64,000 nt of DNA from Streptomyces sp. NBC_01381 (GTDB lineage Bacteria > Actinomycetota > Actinomycetes > Streptomycetales > Streptomycetaceae), in the NCBI RefSeq assembly GCF_026340305.1, contig NZ_JAPEPI010000001.1, positions 3,968,001 to 4,032,000 on the forward strand. The letters run 5' to 3'. How positions within the stretch are numbered: the first letter of the stretch is position 1; each line of letters begins with the position of its first letter. Both the position numbers and the translations under genes were made by a program. A model generated the notes under the pieces. It did no database searches. It was not told where the DNA came from and was given only the letters and a program-made list of their open reading frames with translations. Below are positions 10,361 through 19,435 of the stretch, in pieces.

Positions 10361-12520
10361 GTGAGCAGGGAGAACGGGTCGGGTGTGGGTGAGGGTGCCG
10401 AGAGTGGGGTGCCCGAGCCCGAGCAGCTTGCGTTGATTCGGGACAGTGTGCGCAAGGCCAAGGTGCCGCGGGCCAAGCCGCGGACGTGGCGGGGGGCCGC
10501 GGTGGCCAAGGAGTTGCCCGTGGCGCGGGTTCTTGTCGACAAAGGGGTGCTGCATCTCGATCGGTACTTCGACTATGCCGTGCCCGAGGAATTGGATGAG
10601 CAGGCGCAGCCCGGGGTGCGGGTTCGGGTGCGGTTCGGGGCCGGGGCGCGGAATGTGCGGGGCGGGCGGCGTGAGGGTGGGGGGTTGATCGACGGGTTTC
10701 TTGTGGAGCGGGTTGCCGAGTCGGATTACTCCGGGCCGTTGGCCGCCCTGGCGCAGGTCGTTTCGCCTGAGCCTGTGCTCGATGCGGAGCTGTTGGGGCT
10801 TGCCCGGGCTGTTGCCGATCGGTACGCGGGGAGCCTTGCGGATGTGCTGCAACTGGCCGTTCCGCCTCGGCATGCGCGGGCAGAGGCGCAGGAGATGGGG
10901 GAGGCGCCGGTGCCTCCCGCTGTTCCTGATGTGGGGAGTTGGCGGCGGTACGGGCATGGGGCGGAGTTCTTGGGGGCGCTTGCCTCCGGGGGTGCGCCGA
11001 GGGCCGTGTGGACCGCGCTGCCGGGGCCCGAGTGGGCCGAGGAGATCGCGCGGGCCGTACAGGCGACGCTCGCCTCGGGGCGGGGGGCGTTGGTCGTCGT
11101 GCCCGCCGGGCGGCCTGCTGCCCGGGTCGACGCGGCGCTGACCGCGTTGATGGGGCCGGGGCAGCATGCCGTGCTGACCGCCGATGCCGGGCAGGAGAAG
11201 CGGTATCGGGAGTGGCTCTCCGTGCGGCGGGGGGCCGTGCGGGCCGTTGTCGGGACGCGGGCCGCGATGTTCGCGCCGGTGCGGAATCTGGGGCTCGTTG
11301 TCGTGTGGGACGACGGGGATGCCAGTCACAGCGATGACAACGCGCCCTTCCCGCATGTGCGGGAAGTCCTTGAGCTGCGGGCGTCGCGGGACAAGTGCGG
11401 GTTCTTGTTGGGTAGTTGGAGTTGCACCGTTGAGGCGGCCCAGCTCGTCGAGAGCGGGTGGGCCGCGCCGCTCGTCGCCGATCGTGAGCAGGTGCGGGGG
11501 GCCGCGCCGCTCGTACGGACGGTGGGGGACGGGGATCTTGCTCGGGACGAGGCGGCGCGGGCCGCGCGGTTGCCGACTCTGGCGTGGAGTGTGGTGCGGG
11601 AGGGGCTGAAGCATGGGCCCGTGCTCGTGCAGGTGCCGCGGCGGGGGTATGTGCCCCGGCTCGCGTGCGAGCGGTGCCGGGAGCCCGCGCGGTGCCGGCG
11701 GTGTGCCGGGCCGCTGGAGGCGCAGGGCAGTGGGGCCGCGCTGCGGTGCGGCTGGTGCGGGGTGGAGGAGGCCGCTTGGCACTGCGGTTCCTGTGGTGGA
11801 TTCCGGCTGCGGGCGCAGATTGTGGGGGCGCGACGTACGGCTGAGGAGCTGGGGCGGGCGTTTCCGGCCGTGCCGGTGCGGACTTCGGGGCGGGAGCAGG
11901 TGCTTGACACCGTGGCGGGGGCGCCCGCGCTGGTGGTGAGTACGCCGGGGGCGGAGCCTGTTGCCGAGGGTGGGTACGCGGCTGCGCTGCTGCTTGACGG
12001 GTGGGCCATGTTGGGGCGGCCTGATCTGCGGGCGGGGGAGGACGCGTTGCGGCGGTGGATCGGGGCGGCTTCCCTGGTGCGACCGCAGGGTGTCGGGGGG
12101 ACCGTGGTGGTCGTCGCCGAGCCGACGCTGCGGCCTGTGCAGGCGTTGGTGCGGTGGGATCCCGTGGGGCATGCGGTGCGGGAGCTTGCGGAGCGGGCGG
12201 AGCTGGGGTTTCCGCCGGTGTCGCGGATGGCTGCGGTGTCGGGGGCTCCGGAGGTGCTTTCCGCGTTTCTCGCGGGGGTTGAACTTCCGGCGGATGCTGT
12301 TGTGTTGGGGCCTGTTCCGGTGCGTGATGCGGTGCCGGGGGGTGGGCGTCGGGCTGGGGGTGCGCCTGTTGGGGAGGCTTGGGAGCGGGTGTTGATTCGG
12401 GTGCCGCCGGGGAGTGGGGCCGCGCTTGCCGCTTCGTTGAAGGTGGCGCAGGCGGGGCGGATGGCCCGCGGGGCGGCGGAGCCTGTGCGGATTCGGGTGG
12501 ACCCGTTGGATATCGGCTAG
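10361..12520 (+). CDS. priA: primosomal protein N' (PriA), helicase-inactive actinobacterial form
   Basis: Replication-restart protein family. The 719-residue protein keeps the N-terminal 3'-DNA-binding-type domain (ARVLVDKGVLHLDRYFDY, about residues 50-160) and a cluster of zinc-ligand cysteines (CERC, CRRC, CGWC, CGSC, about 436-476), but the Walker A motif is absent: where GxTGSGKT is expected the sequence reads WTALPGPEWAEEI, and the DEEH box is replaced by WDDGDAS. It therefore should not hydrolyse ATP and may act as a structural loader. GTG 10361 was chosen over 10253, which lies within the tRNA-like element. Codon use is unusually rich in GGG and in G-starting codons compared with neighbours. 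Confidence 0.9.
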   Translation: MSRENGSGVGEGAESGVPEPEQLALIRDSVRKAKVPRAKPRTWRGAAVAKELPVARVLVDKGVLHLDRYFDYAVPEELDEQAQPGVRVRVRFGAGARNVRGGRREGGGLIDGFLVERVAESDYSGPLAALAQVVSPEPVLDAELLGLARAVADRYAGSLADVLQLAVPPRHARAEAQEMGEAPVPPAVPDVGSWRRYGHGAEFLGALASGGAPRAVWTALPGPEWAEEIARAVQATLASGRGALVVVPAGRPAARVDAALTALMGPGQHAVLTADAGQEKRYREWLSVRRGAVRAVVGTRAAMFAPVRNLGLVVVWDDGDASHSDDNAPFPHVREVLELRASRDKCGFLLGSWSCTVEAAQLVESGWAAPLVADREQVRGAAPLVRTVGDGDLARDEAARAARLPTLAWSVVREGLKHGPVLVQVPRRGYVPRLACERCREPARCRRCAGPLEAQGSGAALRCGWCGVEEAAWHCGSCGGFRLRAQIVGARRTAEELGRAFPAVPVRTSGREQVLDTVAGAPALVVSTPGAEPVAEGGYAAALLLDGWAMLGRPDLRAGEDALRRWIGAASLVRPQGVGGTVVVVAEPTLRPVQALVRWDPVGHAVRELAERAELGFPPVSRMAAVSGAPEVLSAFLAGVELPADAVVLGPVPVRDAVPGGGRRAGGAPVGEAWERVLIRVPPGSGAALAASLKVAQAGRMARGAAEPVRIRVDPLDIG

Positions 12521-12634
12521 GCCTTGCTGTCCTCGCCGCGGTCGTCTCGCCTGCGGCGGGCCTCGCCTCCGGCGTTGGTGCGCGGTGTTGTGCCGGTGCT
12601 TGCCGCCTTGTTGTGTCGGGGCCCGGCGGCTGTG

Positions 12635-12890
12635 CGTTGTGCCCACCCGTTCCGCCGTGCGGAACGCCTGCCCACAACGCGGACGGCGGATTGTTGAGGG
12701 TGGGGGCGGTGTGCGGAGCGCCTGCCCGCAACGAGGGCGGCCGGTCGGCCTGGGCGTGTGGAACGCCTGCCCACAACGAGGGTGGCCGGTTGGCCGGGGT
12801 GTGCGGAATGGCTGGCCGCAACGGGGGACGGCCGGTCGGTCGGGCGTGGTGTGCGGGGCGGATGGGCGCAGCGAGAGCCGCCGGTCGCGT
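12635..12890. repeat. array of imperfect direct repeats and an inverted repeat downstream of priA
   Basis: A core like GCGGAACGCCTGCCCACAAC recurs at about 12657, 12711, 12756, 12801 and 12851, with periods of 54, 45, 45 and 50 nt and increasing decay. The first copy forms a 21-nt inverted repeat (17 of 21 positions) with CGTTGTGCCCACCCGTTCCGC at 12635-12655. The array fills most of the 459-nt spacer between convergent genes; no coding region is supported in it. Confidence 0.75.
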
Positions 12891-12929
12891 ACGGGCGTCG
12901 TGCTAGGTGCGGCAGAGGGCCCGCATAGC

Positions 12930-12962
12930 GCTGCCCCCCGCCCTCGGAAGGGGGGAGGCAGC
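12930..12962. terminator. hairpin between priA and the convergent HTH gene
   Basis: GCTGCC/GGCAGC (12930-12935 with 12957-12962) continues into a CCCC/GGGG inner stem. Positioned 18 nt beyond the stop of the minus-strand gene, it most likely terminates that gene. Confidence 0.6.
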
Positions 12963-12979
12963 TAAGTGTCAGGTAAGGG

Positions 12980-13558
12980 CTAGCCGTTGCGGGGGCTGGG
13001 GAAGGCTGGGGGGCGGGGGTCTTCTCGGAGGGCGGAGCTGCCTGCCGTCGGCTGGGTCGGCATCGCGCGGGCCGCGGGGACCGAAGGCACGGAGGGGAGT
13101 TGCGCGCCGACCGGGACCGGTGGCCGGGCGGCGGTCGCGGTCGCGGCAGCAGCCGCGGTTGACGGTGCTGCCTCCGTAGCGCGCTCCGCCTCGGCCGCCG
13201 CCTGCGTCGTGGCCCTGCGAGCTCCGTAACGGCGGTGCACCGCCTGCTTGGTGACCCCGAGGGCCGAGCCCACCGCGTCCCACGAGAAGCCCAGCGAGCG
13301 GTCGAAGTCCACTGCCGCGGTGACCAGCGTCTCGACGCTGTCCCGCAGTTCCTGGGCGAGGCGGACGGTCGGGGCGGGGGCCCGCCCGTACACGACGAAA
13401 CCCGCGGACGGGCTGGAGCGGCGCGGGCGGTAGACGTTGCCGAGCTGGGCGGTGAGGGTGCGCAGTGCGTCCACCTGCCGGCGGACCCGCTCGATGTCCC
13501 GCACCAGGAGGTGCAGGCTGGCCCGTGCCTGGGCGTCGTGGGTTGCGTGGTCGGCCAT
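12980..13558 (-). CDS. putative HTH DNA-binding protein of unknown function
   Basis: 192 residues. The N-terminal half is a helical region (about residues 1-100) that includes LVRDIERVRRQVDALRTL, likely a short coiled coil. A helix-turn-helix follows near residues 95-118 (FSWDAVGSALGVTKQAVHRR), of the sigma-region-4 or resolvase-like kind. The C-terminal 70 residues are a low-complexity Ala/Pro/Thr tail. ATG 13558 follows a GAGAGG ribosome site; the TTG six bases upstream is less likely. A perfect palindrome, TGGTCAA-N7-TTGACCA, lies 58 nt upstream and may be its own operator. The regulon is unknown. Confidence 0.7.
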   Translation of the reverse strand: MADHATHDAQARASLHLLVRDIERVRRQVDALRTLTAQLGNVYRPRRSSPSAGFVVYGRAPAPTVRLAQELRDSVETLVTAAVDFDRSLGFSWDAVGSALGVTKQAVHRRYGARRATTQAAAEAERATEAAPSTAAAAATATAARPPVPVGAQLPSVPSVPAARAMPTQPTAGSSALREDPRPPAFPSPRNG

Positions 13559-13615
13559 GAACAAGCCTCTCGAACCGGCGTTGAAAAGGATTCGGGCCGC
13601 ATCCGCGGCCCACTG

Positions 13616-13636
13616 TGGTCAACTCTTTCTTGACCA
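13616..13636. promoter_or_regulatory. perfect 7-7-7 palindrome, candidate operator
   Basis: TGGTCAA (13616-13622), a 7-nt spacer and TTGACCA (13630-13636), in the divergent spacer between the HTH gene and fmt. Spacing of 14 nt between half-site starts fits a dimeric HTH protein. The TTGACC half could also serve as a -35 box. Confidence 0.55.
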
Positions 13637-13828
13637 ACGCGCTAGCTCGTGTGGGGTCACGGTGCAGGGGCGTATGCGCATATGCACAGGGCGCGCGTCC
13701 ATGCGTACGCCCCCGGGAGGGGAACGGCCACGGCCCGGGCGGGCGCCCCGAGGAGAGCGGCCAGGGAGCGCGGCTCATAGACTGGTGCGCTCCCGTCATG
13801 TTCCCGCCCGAGAGGCCGACAGCCACCG

Positions 13829-14773
13829 ATGAAGCTCGTCTTCGCAGGCACCCCCGAAGTCGCCGTCCCCGCCCTGGACGCCCTGATCGCCTCCGGCCGG
13901 CACGAGGTGGCCGCCGTCGTCACGCGCCCCGACGCCCCGGCGGGCCGCGGCCGCAGGCTCGTCGCGAGCCCGGTCGCGCAGCGTGCGGAGGAGGCCGGCA
14001 TCGAGGTCCTCAAGCCCGCGAAGCCGCGTGACGAGGAGTTTCTGGCGCGGTTGCGGGAGATCGGGCCCGACTGCTGCCCTGTCGTCGCGTATGGAGCCCT
14101 GCTGCCTCAGGTGGCCCTCGACGTGCCGGCGCGTGGCTGGGTCAATCTGCACTTCTCGCTGCTGCCCGCCTGGCGCGGCGCCGCGCCCGTTCAGCACGCC
14201 CTGATGGCGGGGGATGAAATCACGGGCGCCTCCACCTTCCTGATCGAGCGGGGGCTGGACTCCGGGCCGGTGTACGGGACCGTCACCGAGGTCGTCCGGC
14301 CCACCGACACCAGCGGTGACCTGCTCACCCGCCTCGCCTTCGCGGGCGCCGGGCTGCTCGCCGCCACCATGGACGGCATCGAGGACGGCTCCCTGAAGGC
14401 CGTGCCGCAGCCCGCTGACGGCATCACCCTCGCGCCGAAGATCACCGTCGAGGACGCCGAGGTGGACTGGGCGGCCCCGGCCCTGCGCGTCGACCGCGTG
14501 GTGCGCGGCTGCACGCCCGCGCCCGGCGCCTGGACCGTCTTCCGCGAGGAGCGGCTGAAGATCATCCAGGCCGCGCTCGCCCCGGACCGCACCGACCTGG
14601 CGCCCGGTGAGCTCTTCGCCGCCAAGAACAACGTGTACGTCGGCTCCGGTTCGCACGCCGTGGAGCTGCTCTGGGTCCAGCCGCAGGGCAAGAAGCCGAT
14701 GCGCGGCGCGGACTGGGCGCGCGGGGTGCGGATCGCCCCGGGCGAGCGGGTCGGCGCCACCGACGTACGCTGA
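13829..14773 (+). CDS. fmt: methionyl-tRNA formyltransferase
   Basis: Formylates initiator Met-tRNA with 10-formyltetrahydrofolate. The 314-residue protein has the N-terminal formyltransferase domain (LVFAGTPEVAVPALDAL; catalytic region NLHFSLLPAWRGAAPVQHAL with the conserved Asn/His/Ser) and a C-terminal tRNA-binding OB-like domain (about 205-310, from VDRVVRGCTPAPGAWT). The family SLLPxYRGAAPIxxAI signature is present with Trp for Tyr. Short spacing (34 nt) to rsmB indicates an operon. Confidence 0.96.
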   Translation: MKLVFAGTPEVAVPALDALIASGRHEVAAVVTRPDAPAGRGRRLVASPVAQRAEEAGIEVLKPAKPRDEEFLARLREIGPDCCPVVAYGALLPQVALDVPARGWVNLHFSLLPAWRGAAPVQHALMAGDEITGASTFLIERGLDSGPVYGTVTEVVRPTDTSGDLLTRLAFAGAGLLAATMDGIEDGSLKAVPQPADGITLAPKITVEDAEVDWAAPALRVDRVVRGCTPAPGAWTVFREERLKIIQAALAPDRTDLAPGELFAAKNNVYVGSGSHAVELLWVQPQGKKPMRGADWARGVRIAPGERVGATDVR

Positions 14774-14807
14774 ACGAATACGCCTCATCACCATCAGCGG
14801 AGCACCT

Positions 14808-16256
14808 TTGAACGACCAGCCAGGCCGGCCTCCCCGCAAGCAGGGGAAGCCCGGCAAGCCCCACCGCCGTCCCAAGAAGGACCCCGTCCGCTTCCTCGCC
14901 TTCGAGGCGCTGCGGGCCGTCGACGAACGCGATGCGTACGCGAATCTTGTCCTGCCGCCGCTGCTGCGCAAGGCACGGGACAAGGGTGACTTCGACGCGC
15001 GTGACGCTGCGCTCGCCACCGAGTTGGTCTACGGCACGCTGCGCAGGCAGGGAACGTACGACGCGATCGTGGCGGCCTGCATCGACCGGCCGCTGCGGGA
15101 GGTCGACCCGCCGGTCCTGGACGTGCTGAACATGGGGGTGCATCAGCTGCTCGGGACGCGTATCCCGACGCACGCCGCGGTCTCCGCCTCCGTCGAGCTC
15201 GCGCGCGTCGTCCTCGGCGACGGGCGGGCCAAGTTCGTCAACGCGGTCCTTCGCAAGGTCGCCGCCGACGATCTCGACGGGTGGCTGGAGAAGGTCGCGC
15301 CGCCCTACGACGAGGACGCCGAGGACCATCTCGCCGTCGTCCACTCGCACCCCCGCTGGGTCGTCTCGGCACTCTGGGACTCGCTGGGCGGCGGGCGCGC
15401 CGGGATCGAGGACCTGCTCGAGGCCGACAACGAACGGCCCGAGGTGACGCTCGTGGCCCGCCCCGGCCGCTCCACCGCCGACGAACTGCTCGACTCCGTC
15501 GGCGAGGAGTCCGCGCTGCCGGGCCGCTGGTCGCCGTATGCCGTGCGGCTCAGCGAGGGCGGCGAGCCCGGCGCGATCGGGGCCGTGCGCGAGGGGAACG
15601 CGGGCGTCCAGGACGAGGGCAGCCAGCTCGTCGCCATCGCACTCGCGAACGCCCCGCTGGAAGGGCGCGACGAGAAGTGGCTTGACGGCTGTGCCGGGCC
15701 CGGCGGCAAGGCCGCCATGCTCGCCGGTCTCGCCACGCAGCGCGGCGCGGCCCTGCTCGCCGCCGAGAAGCAGCCGCACCGGGCCCGCCTCGTCGCGCAG
15801 GCGCTGCGCGGCAACCCCGGCCCGTATCAGGTCATCACCGCCGACGGCACCCGGCCGCCGTGGCAGCCCGGCACCTTCGACCGGGTCCTGATGGACGTGC
15901 CCTGCACCGGACTCGGCGCCCTGCGCCGCCGCCCCGAGGCCCGTTGGCGGCGCCGCCCTGAGGACCTCGACGGCTTCGCGCCGCTGCAACGGGGGCTGCT
16001 GCGCACGGCGTTGGAGTCCGTGCGCGTCGGCGGCGTCGTCGGCTACGCGACCTGTTCACCGCATCTGGCGGAGACGCGTGCCGTCGTGGACGACGTACTG
16101 AAGCACCTTGAGGGTGCCGAGGGTGCCGAACTCATCGACGCGCGCCCGCTGTTGCCCGGCGTCCCGGCGCTGGGCGACGGACCCGACATCCAGCTGTGGC
16201 CGCATCTGCACGGCACGGACGCGATGTACCTAGCGCTGATCCGGCGCACCGCCTGA
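14808..16256 (+). CDS. rsmB: 16S rRNA (cytosine-C5)-methyltransferase, RsmB/NOL1/NOP2 family
   Basis: Methylates a cytosine of 16S rRNA (C967 in E. coli numbering) using SAM. 482 residues from TTG 14808, which has a GGAG ribosome site. The N-terminal part (about 20-165) is a NusB-like RNA-binding domain; the C-terminal part is a Rossmann methyltransferase with the SAM motif DGCAGPGGKAAMLA and the two cysteines of the family, in PCTGLGALRRRPEARW (near residue 365) and YATCSPHLAET (near 415, the release/catalytic pair). The 3' end overlaps the convergent MMPL gene by 27 nt. Confidence 0.94.
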   Translation: MNDQPGRPPRKQGKPGKPHRRPKKDPVRFLAFEALRAVDERDAYANLVLPPLLRKARDKGDFDARDAALATELVYGTLRRQGTYDAIVAACIDRPLREVDPPVLDVLNMGVHQLLGTRIPTHAAVSASVELARVVLGDGRAKFVNAVLRKVAADDLDGWLEKVAPPYDEDAEDHLAVVHSHPRWVVSALWDSLGGGRAGIEDLLEADNERPEVTLVARPGRSTADELLDSVGEESALPGRWSPYAVRLSEGGEPGAIGAVREGNAGVQDEGSQLVAIALANAPLEGRDEKWLDGCAGPGGKAAMLAGLATQRGAALLAAEKQPHRARLVAQALRGNPGPYQVITADGTRPPWQPGTFDRVLMDVPCTGLGALRRRPEARWRRRPEDLDGFAPLQRGLLRTALESVRVGGVVGYATCSPHLAETRAVVDDVLKHLEGAEGAELIDARPLLPGVPALGDGPDIQLWPHLHGTDAMYLALIRRTA

Positions 16257-18434
16257 GCCTGCTTCCGCCGCCTGAGCAGGGGCCGCCGGGTCCTTGCTCA
16301 GGGGGTGCGGCCACCACACCTTCGGGCCCACGTCCAGGAACAACGCGGTGACCAGGACGGACCGCACGATGAAGGTGTCGAGCAGGACGCCGAGTGCGAC
16401 CGCGAAGCCGATCTCGGCGAACGCCACCATTGGGAGCGTGCCGAGCGCGGCGAAGGTGCCCGCGAGGACGAGGCCCGCCGATGTGATCACCGCGCCGGTC
16501 GCGGCGAGGCCCGTCAGCACGCCCGCACGGGTGCCCTGGTGGCCCGCTTCCTCACGGATACGGGTCGACAGGAAGATGTTGTAGTCGATGCCGAGCGCCA
16601 CCAGGAACACGAAGACGAAGAGTGGGAAGTCCGTCGACTCACCTGCGTAGTCGAAGATGTACCGGAAGGCGAGCGCGCTGAGGCCCAGCGCGGCGGAGAA
16701 GGACAGCACGACCGTCCCGATCAGCAGCAGTGGCGCGACAAGGGCCCGCAGCAGCACGCAGAGGATCATCAGGACGACCACCAGGACGAGCGGGATGACC
16801 AGCTTGTTGTCGTGGGTCGTTGCCTTGTCCATGTCCAGGAGGGCGGCCGTGCCGCCGCCCACCATCGCGTCCGCGTCGGGCACGGCGTGCACCGCGTCGC
16901 GGACCCGCTCCACGGTCTGCTTGGCGGCCTCGCTGTCGGCCGGGTCGGTCGGGGTCGCCTCGAACAGGACCCGGCCGTCGGCCTCCGCCTTCGACCCCGG
17001 TGGCACGCCGATGCTCGCCGGGTCGACGCCGGGTGTCGCTGCGACGGCGCGGCCCACCGCCTCGCCCTGGCCTGTGTTCGCCACGATCACCAGTGGGTCG
17101 CCGCTGCCCGCGGGGAAGTACTCGGCCTGCACCTCCTGGCCCACGATCGAGTCGGGCTTCTCCGTGAACGAGTCCGCGTTGCTGAGCCCCTCGGCCCGCA
17201 GCTGCGTCAGACCGAACGCCATCGCCGCCAGAGCCACCGCCGTGACCGTCCAGGTCAGCCGGGGCCGGTGGGCGATACGGACGCCCGTGCGGGCCCAGAC
17301 GCCGTGCTCGGTGGGCTCGTCCGAGCCCACGTGCGGGATCAGCGGCCAGAACAGCCACCGGCCACAGACGACCAGGAGGGCGGGGAAGAGCGACAGCATC
17401 GCAAGGAGGGCGACCGCGACGCCGATGGCCGCGACGGGGCCGAGGCCCCGCGTCGAGTTCATGTCGGCGGTCAGCAGGACCAGCATGCTCAGGACGACCG
17501 TGGCGCCCGACGCGATGACCGCGGGCCCCGCCCGGTGCAGGGCGAGCTGCATCGCCTCATGCCGGTCCTCGTGGCGGCGCAGCTCCTCGCGGTACCGGGC
17601 GACCAGGAGCAGGGCATAGTCCGTCCCCGCGCCGAAGACGAGGACCGTGAGGATGCCGGCGCTCTGGCCGTTGACCGTCAGGCCGCCGTACTCCGCCAGG
17701 AGGTAGATCAGCGCCTGCGCCGCGAACAGCGAGACGATCACGGAGATCAGTGGCACCAGGAGCAGAATCGGACTGCGGTAGGTGACCAGCAGGATCACGA
17801 TGACGACGGAGCCCGCCGCGAGCAGCAGCGTCGAGTCGATGCCCTCGAACGCCTCGGAGAAGTCCGCCGACGTACCGCCGGGCCCGGTGATGTGCACCGC
17901 GAGCCCGTCCGAACCCTCGCCCACGTCCTCGCGGATGGAGTCGACGGCGGGCCCGATCCGCTCCCAGCCCTTCTCGTCCATCGTGATGGGTACGAAGATC
18001 TGGGCCGCCTCGGCGCTGTTCGGGTCCTTGGTGTCGAAGACGGGGCCGCGGGTCTCCGCGCCGCGGATGCCGTGGTCGCTCAGCTGCTTGAGCTCGCTGA
18101 CGTCCTTGGTGATCTGCGCGCGGTCCTGCGCGGTCAGGCCGCCCTCACGGGCGTACACGACGACCGCGGGAATCTGCTCCGGCCTGAAGTCCTCGGAGAT
18201 TTCCAGGACTTGGGTGGACTCGGCGGAGCCGGGCAGCCAGGAAGAGGCCTGGTTGTCCTGGGCGTCCGTGAGCTTCTGGGCGAGGGGTGCCGCGACGACG
18301 ATCACCACCAGCCAGAACAGCACCACAAGCCACTTGGTGCGCTTCCCGCACACCAGCCAGGCCACACCGCGGCCCGCCTGGCGCTGTCCTTCCGGCTGTA
18401 CTCCTGGCTGCTTGTCCGTCCGCTCGTCCGGCAT
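16230..18434 (-). CDS. MMPL/RND-family membrane transporter
   Basis: 734-residue integral membrane protein. The layout is the MMPL pattern: one N-terminal membrane helix (about 32-52), a periplasmic-type extracytoplasmic domain, five helices (about 180-350) containing the pathway segment GAGTDYALLLVARYREELR, a second exposed domain, and a second helix block with the matching motif GIDYNIFLSTRIREEA. The Asp-Tyr pairs are the proton-relay residues of actinobacterial MmpL proteins. Substrate is not evident; these proteins usually export lipids or drugs. ATG 18434 chosen; an upstream in-frame start at 18479 adds a non-conserved stretch. Divergent from rpe. Confidence 0.9.
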   Translation of the reverse strand: MPDERTDKQPGVQPEGQRQAGRGVAWLVCGKRTKWLVVLFWLVVIVVAAPLAQKLTDAQDNQASSWLPGSAESTQVLEISEDFRPEQIPAVVVYAREGGLTAQDRAQITKDVSELKQLSDHGIRGAETRGPVFDTKDPNSAEAAQIFVPITMDEKGWERIGPAVDSIREDVGEGSDGLAVHITGPGGTSADFSEAFEGIDSTLLLAAGSVVIVILLVTYRSPILLLVPLISVIVSLFAAQALIYLLAEYGGLTVNGQSAGILTVLVFGAGTDYALLLVARYREELRRHEDRHEAMQLALHRAGPAVIASGATVVLSMLVLLTADMNSTRGLGPVAAIGVAVALLAMLSLFPALLVVCGRWLFWPLIPHVGSDEPTEHGVWARTGVRIAHRPRLTWTVTAVALAAMAFGLTQLRAEGLSNADSFTEKPDSIVGQEVQAEYFPAGSGDPLVIVANTGQGEAVGRAVAATPGVDPASIGVPPGSKAEADGRVLFEATPTDPADSEAAKQTVERVRDAVHAVPDADAMVGGGTAALLDMDKATTHDNKLVIPLVLVVVLMILCVLLRALVAPLLLIGTVVLSFSAALGLSALAFRYIFDYAGESTDFPLFVFVFLVALGIDYNIFLSTRIREEAGHQGTRAGVLTGLAATGAVITSAGLVLAGTFAALGTLPMVAFAEIGFAVALGVLLDTFIVRSVLVTALFLDVGPKVWWPHPLSKDPAAPAQAAEAGSGGAPDQR

Positions 18435-18566
18435 GGCTACCCCCGCTGCCCCACGTCGTGCCGGTGGACCGAACAGCATGGCACGCGGTCCATGGTCAAG
18501 AGGGCCTCTCCGCTCACGCTACGGACGGCGGTGAGCAACGGGCGCCGGGCATGGCAGGCTTGGGGC

Positions 18567-19253
18567 ATGGCCGTGCAGATCAACCCCAGCATCCTGTCCG
18601 CGGATTTCGCCCGTCTTGCCGAGGAGGCAAAGGCGGTCGAAGGTGCCGACTGGCTCCATGTCGACGTCATGGACAACCACTTCGTCCCTAACCTCACCCT
18701 TGGGGTGCCGGTCGTAGAGTCCTTGGCCCGTGCGACGGATACGCCGCTGGACTGCCATCTGATGATCGAGGACCCCGATCGCTGGGCTCCCCAGTACGTC
18801 GAAGCGGGCGCCGGATCCGTCACCTTTCACGCGGAGGCGGCTGCCGCGCCCGTCCGCCTGGCCCGTGAGATCCGCGCCAAGGGGGCCCGCGCCTCCATGG
18901 CGCTGAAGCCCGCGACGCCCATCGAGCCGTACGAGGACTTGCTCCCCGAGCTCGACATGCTGCTCATCATGACGGTCGAGCCCGGATTCGGCGGTCAGGC
19001 GTTCCTCGACATCATGCTGCCGAAGATTCGCCGGACCCGCGAGTTGATCAGCAAGCACGGCCTCGAACTCTGGCTCCAGGTGGACGGCGGCGTCTCGGCG
19101 GCGACCATCGAGCGCTGCGCCGACGCGGGAGCCGACGTCTTCGTCGCCGGTTCCGCCGTCTACGGCGCGAAGGACCCGGCAGCGGCGGTACGTGCATTGC
19201 GCAGCCAAGCGGCCGACTCGACCGCGGCGGCCGCATGGGCATGCGGCCACTGA
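18567..19253 (+). CDS. rpe: ribulose-phosphate 3-epimerase
   Basis: Interconverts ribulose 5-phosphate and xylulose 5-phosphate in the pentose phosphate pathway. A 228-residue TIM barrel with the metal ligands in HVDVMDNHFVPN and HLMIEDP, the Met-rich loop LIMTVEPGFGGQ and the phosphate-binding DGGVSAATI and GSAVYGA. About ten residues longer at the C terminus (Ala/Ser/Thr tail) than typical. ATG 18567 gives the family N terminus INPSILSADFARL. Confidence 0.96.
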   Translation: MAVQINPSILSADFARLAEEAKAVEGADWLHVDVMDNHFVPNLTLGVPVVESLARATDTPLDCHLMIEDPDRWAPQYVEAGAGSVTFHAEAAAAPVRLAREIRAKGARASMALKPATPIEPYEDLLPELDMLLIMTVEPGFGGQAFLDIMLPKIRRTRELISKHGLELWLQVDGGVSAATIERCADAGADVFVAGSAVYGAKDPAAAVRALRSQAADSTAAAAWACGH

Positions 19254-19328
19254 GCCACGGGAACGTGAACGCAGTCCTTCAGGGCTGATCAAGCACGCCG
19301 GATCTGCAAGGATGAACGGCGAACCCAG

Positions 19329-19390
19329 GTTGCGCTGCGGCAACGCGCTCGAAACCGCAGCAACACGCGTGAAGCCGCAGAAATGCGTGT
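19329..19390. promoter_or_regulatory. possible operator region of the SorC-type regulator
   Basis: An inverted repeat GTTGC-N6-GCAAC (19329-19344) is followed by two direct repeats GAA(A/G)CCGCAG about 21 nt apart (starting near 19350 and 19371). The spacing of about two helical turns would suit a multimeric SorC/DeoR-type repressor bound to its own promoter. Confidence 0.3.
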
Positions 19391-19435
19391 GAATGTGTGA
19401 ACGACAATTGAGTGAATGACAGTGAGGAGATCGTC

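Noticed and set aside
12379..12906. Open frames through the repeat array after priA
   Set aside because: They merely translate the repeat unit and lack ribosome sites and codon bias.
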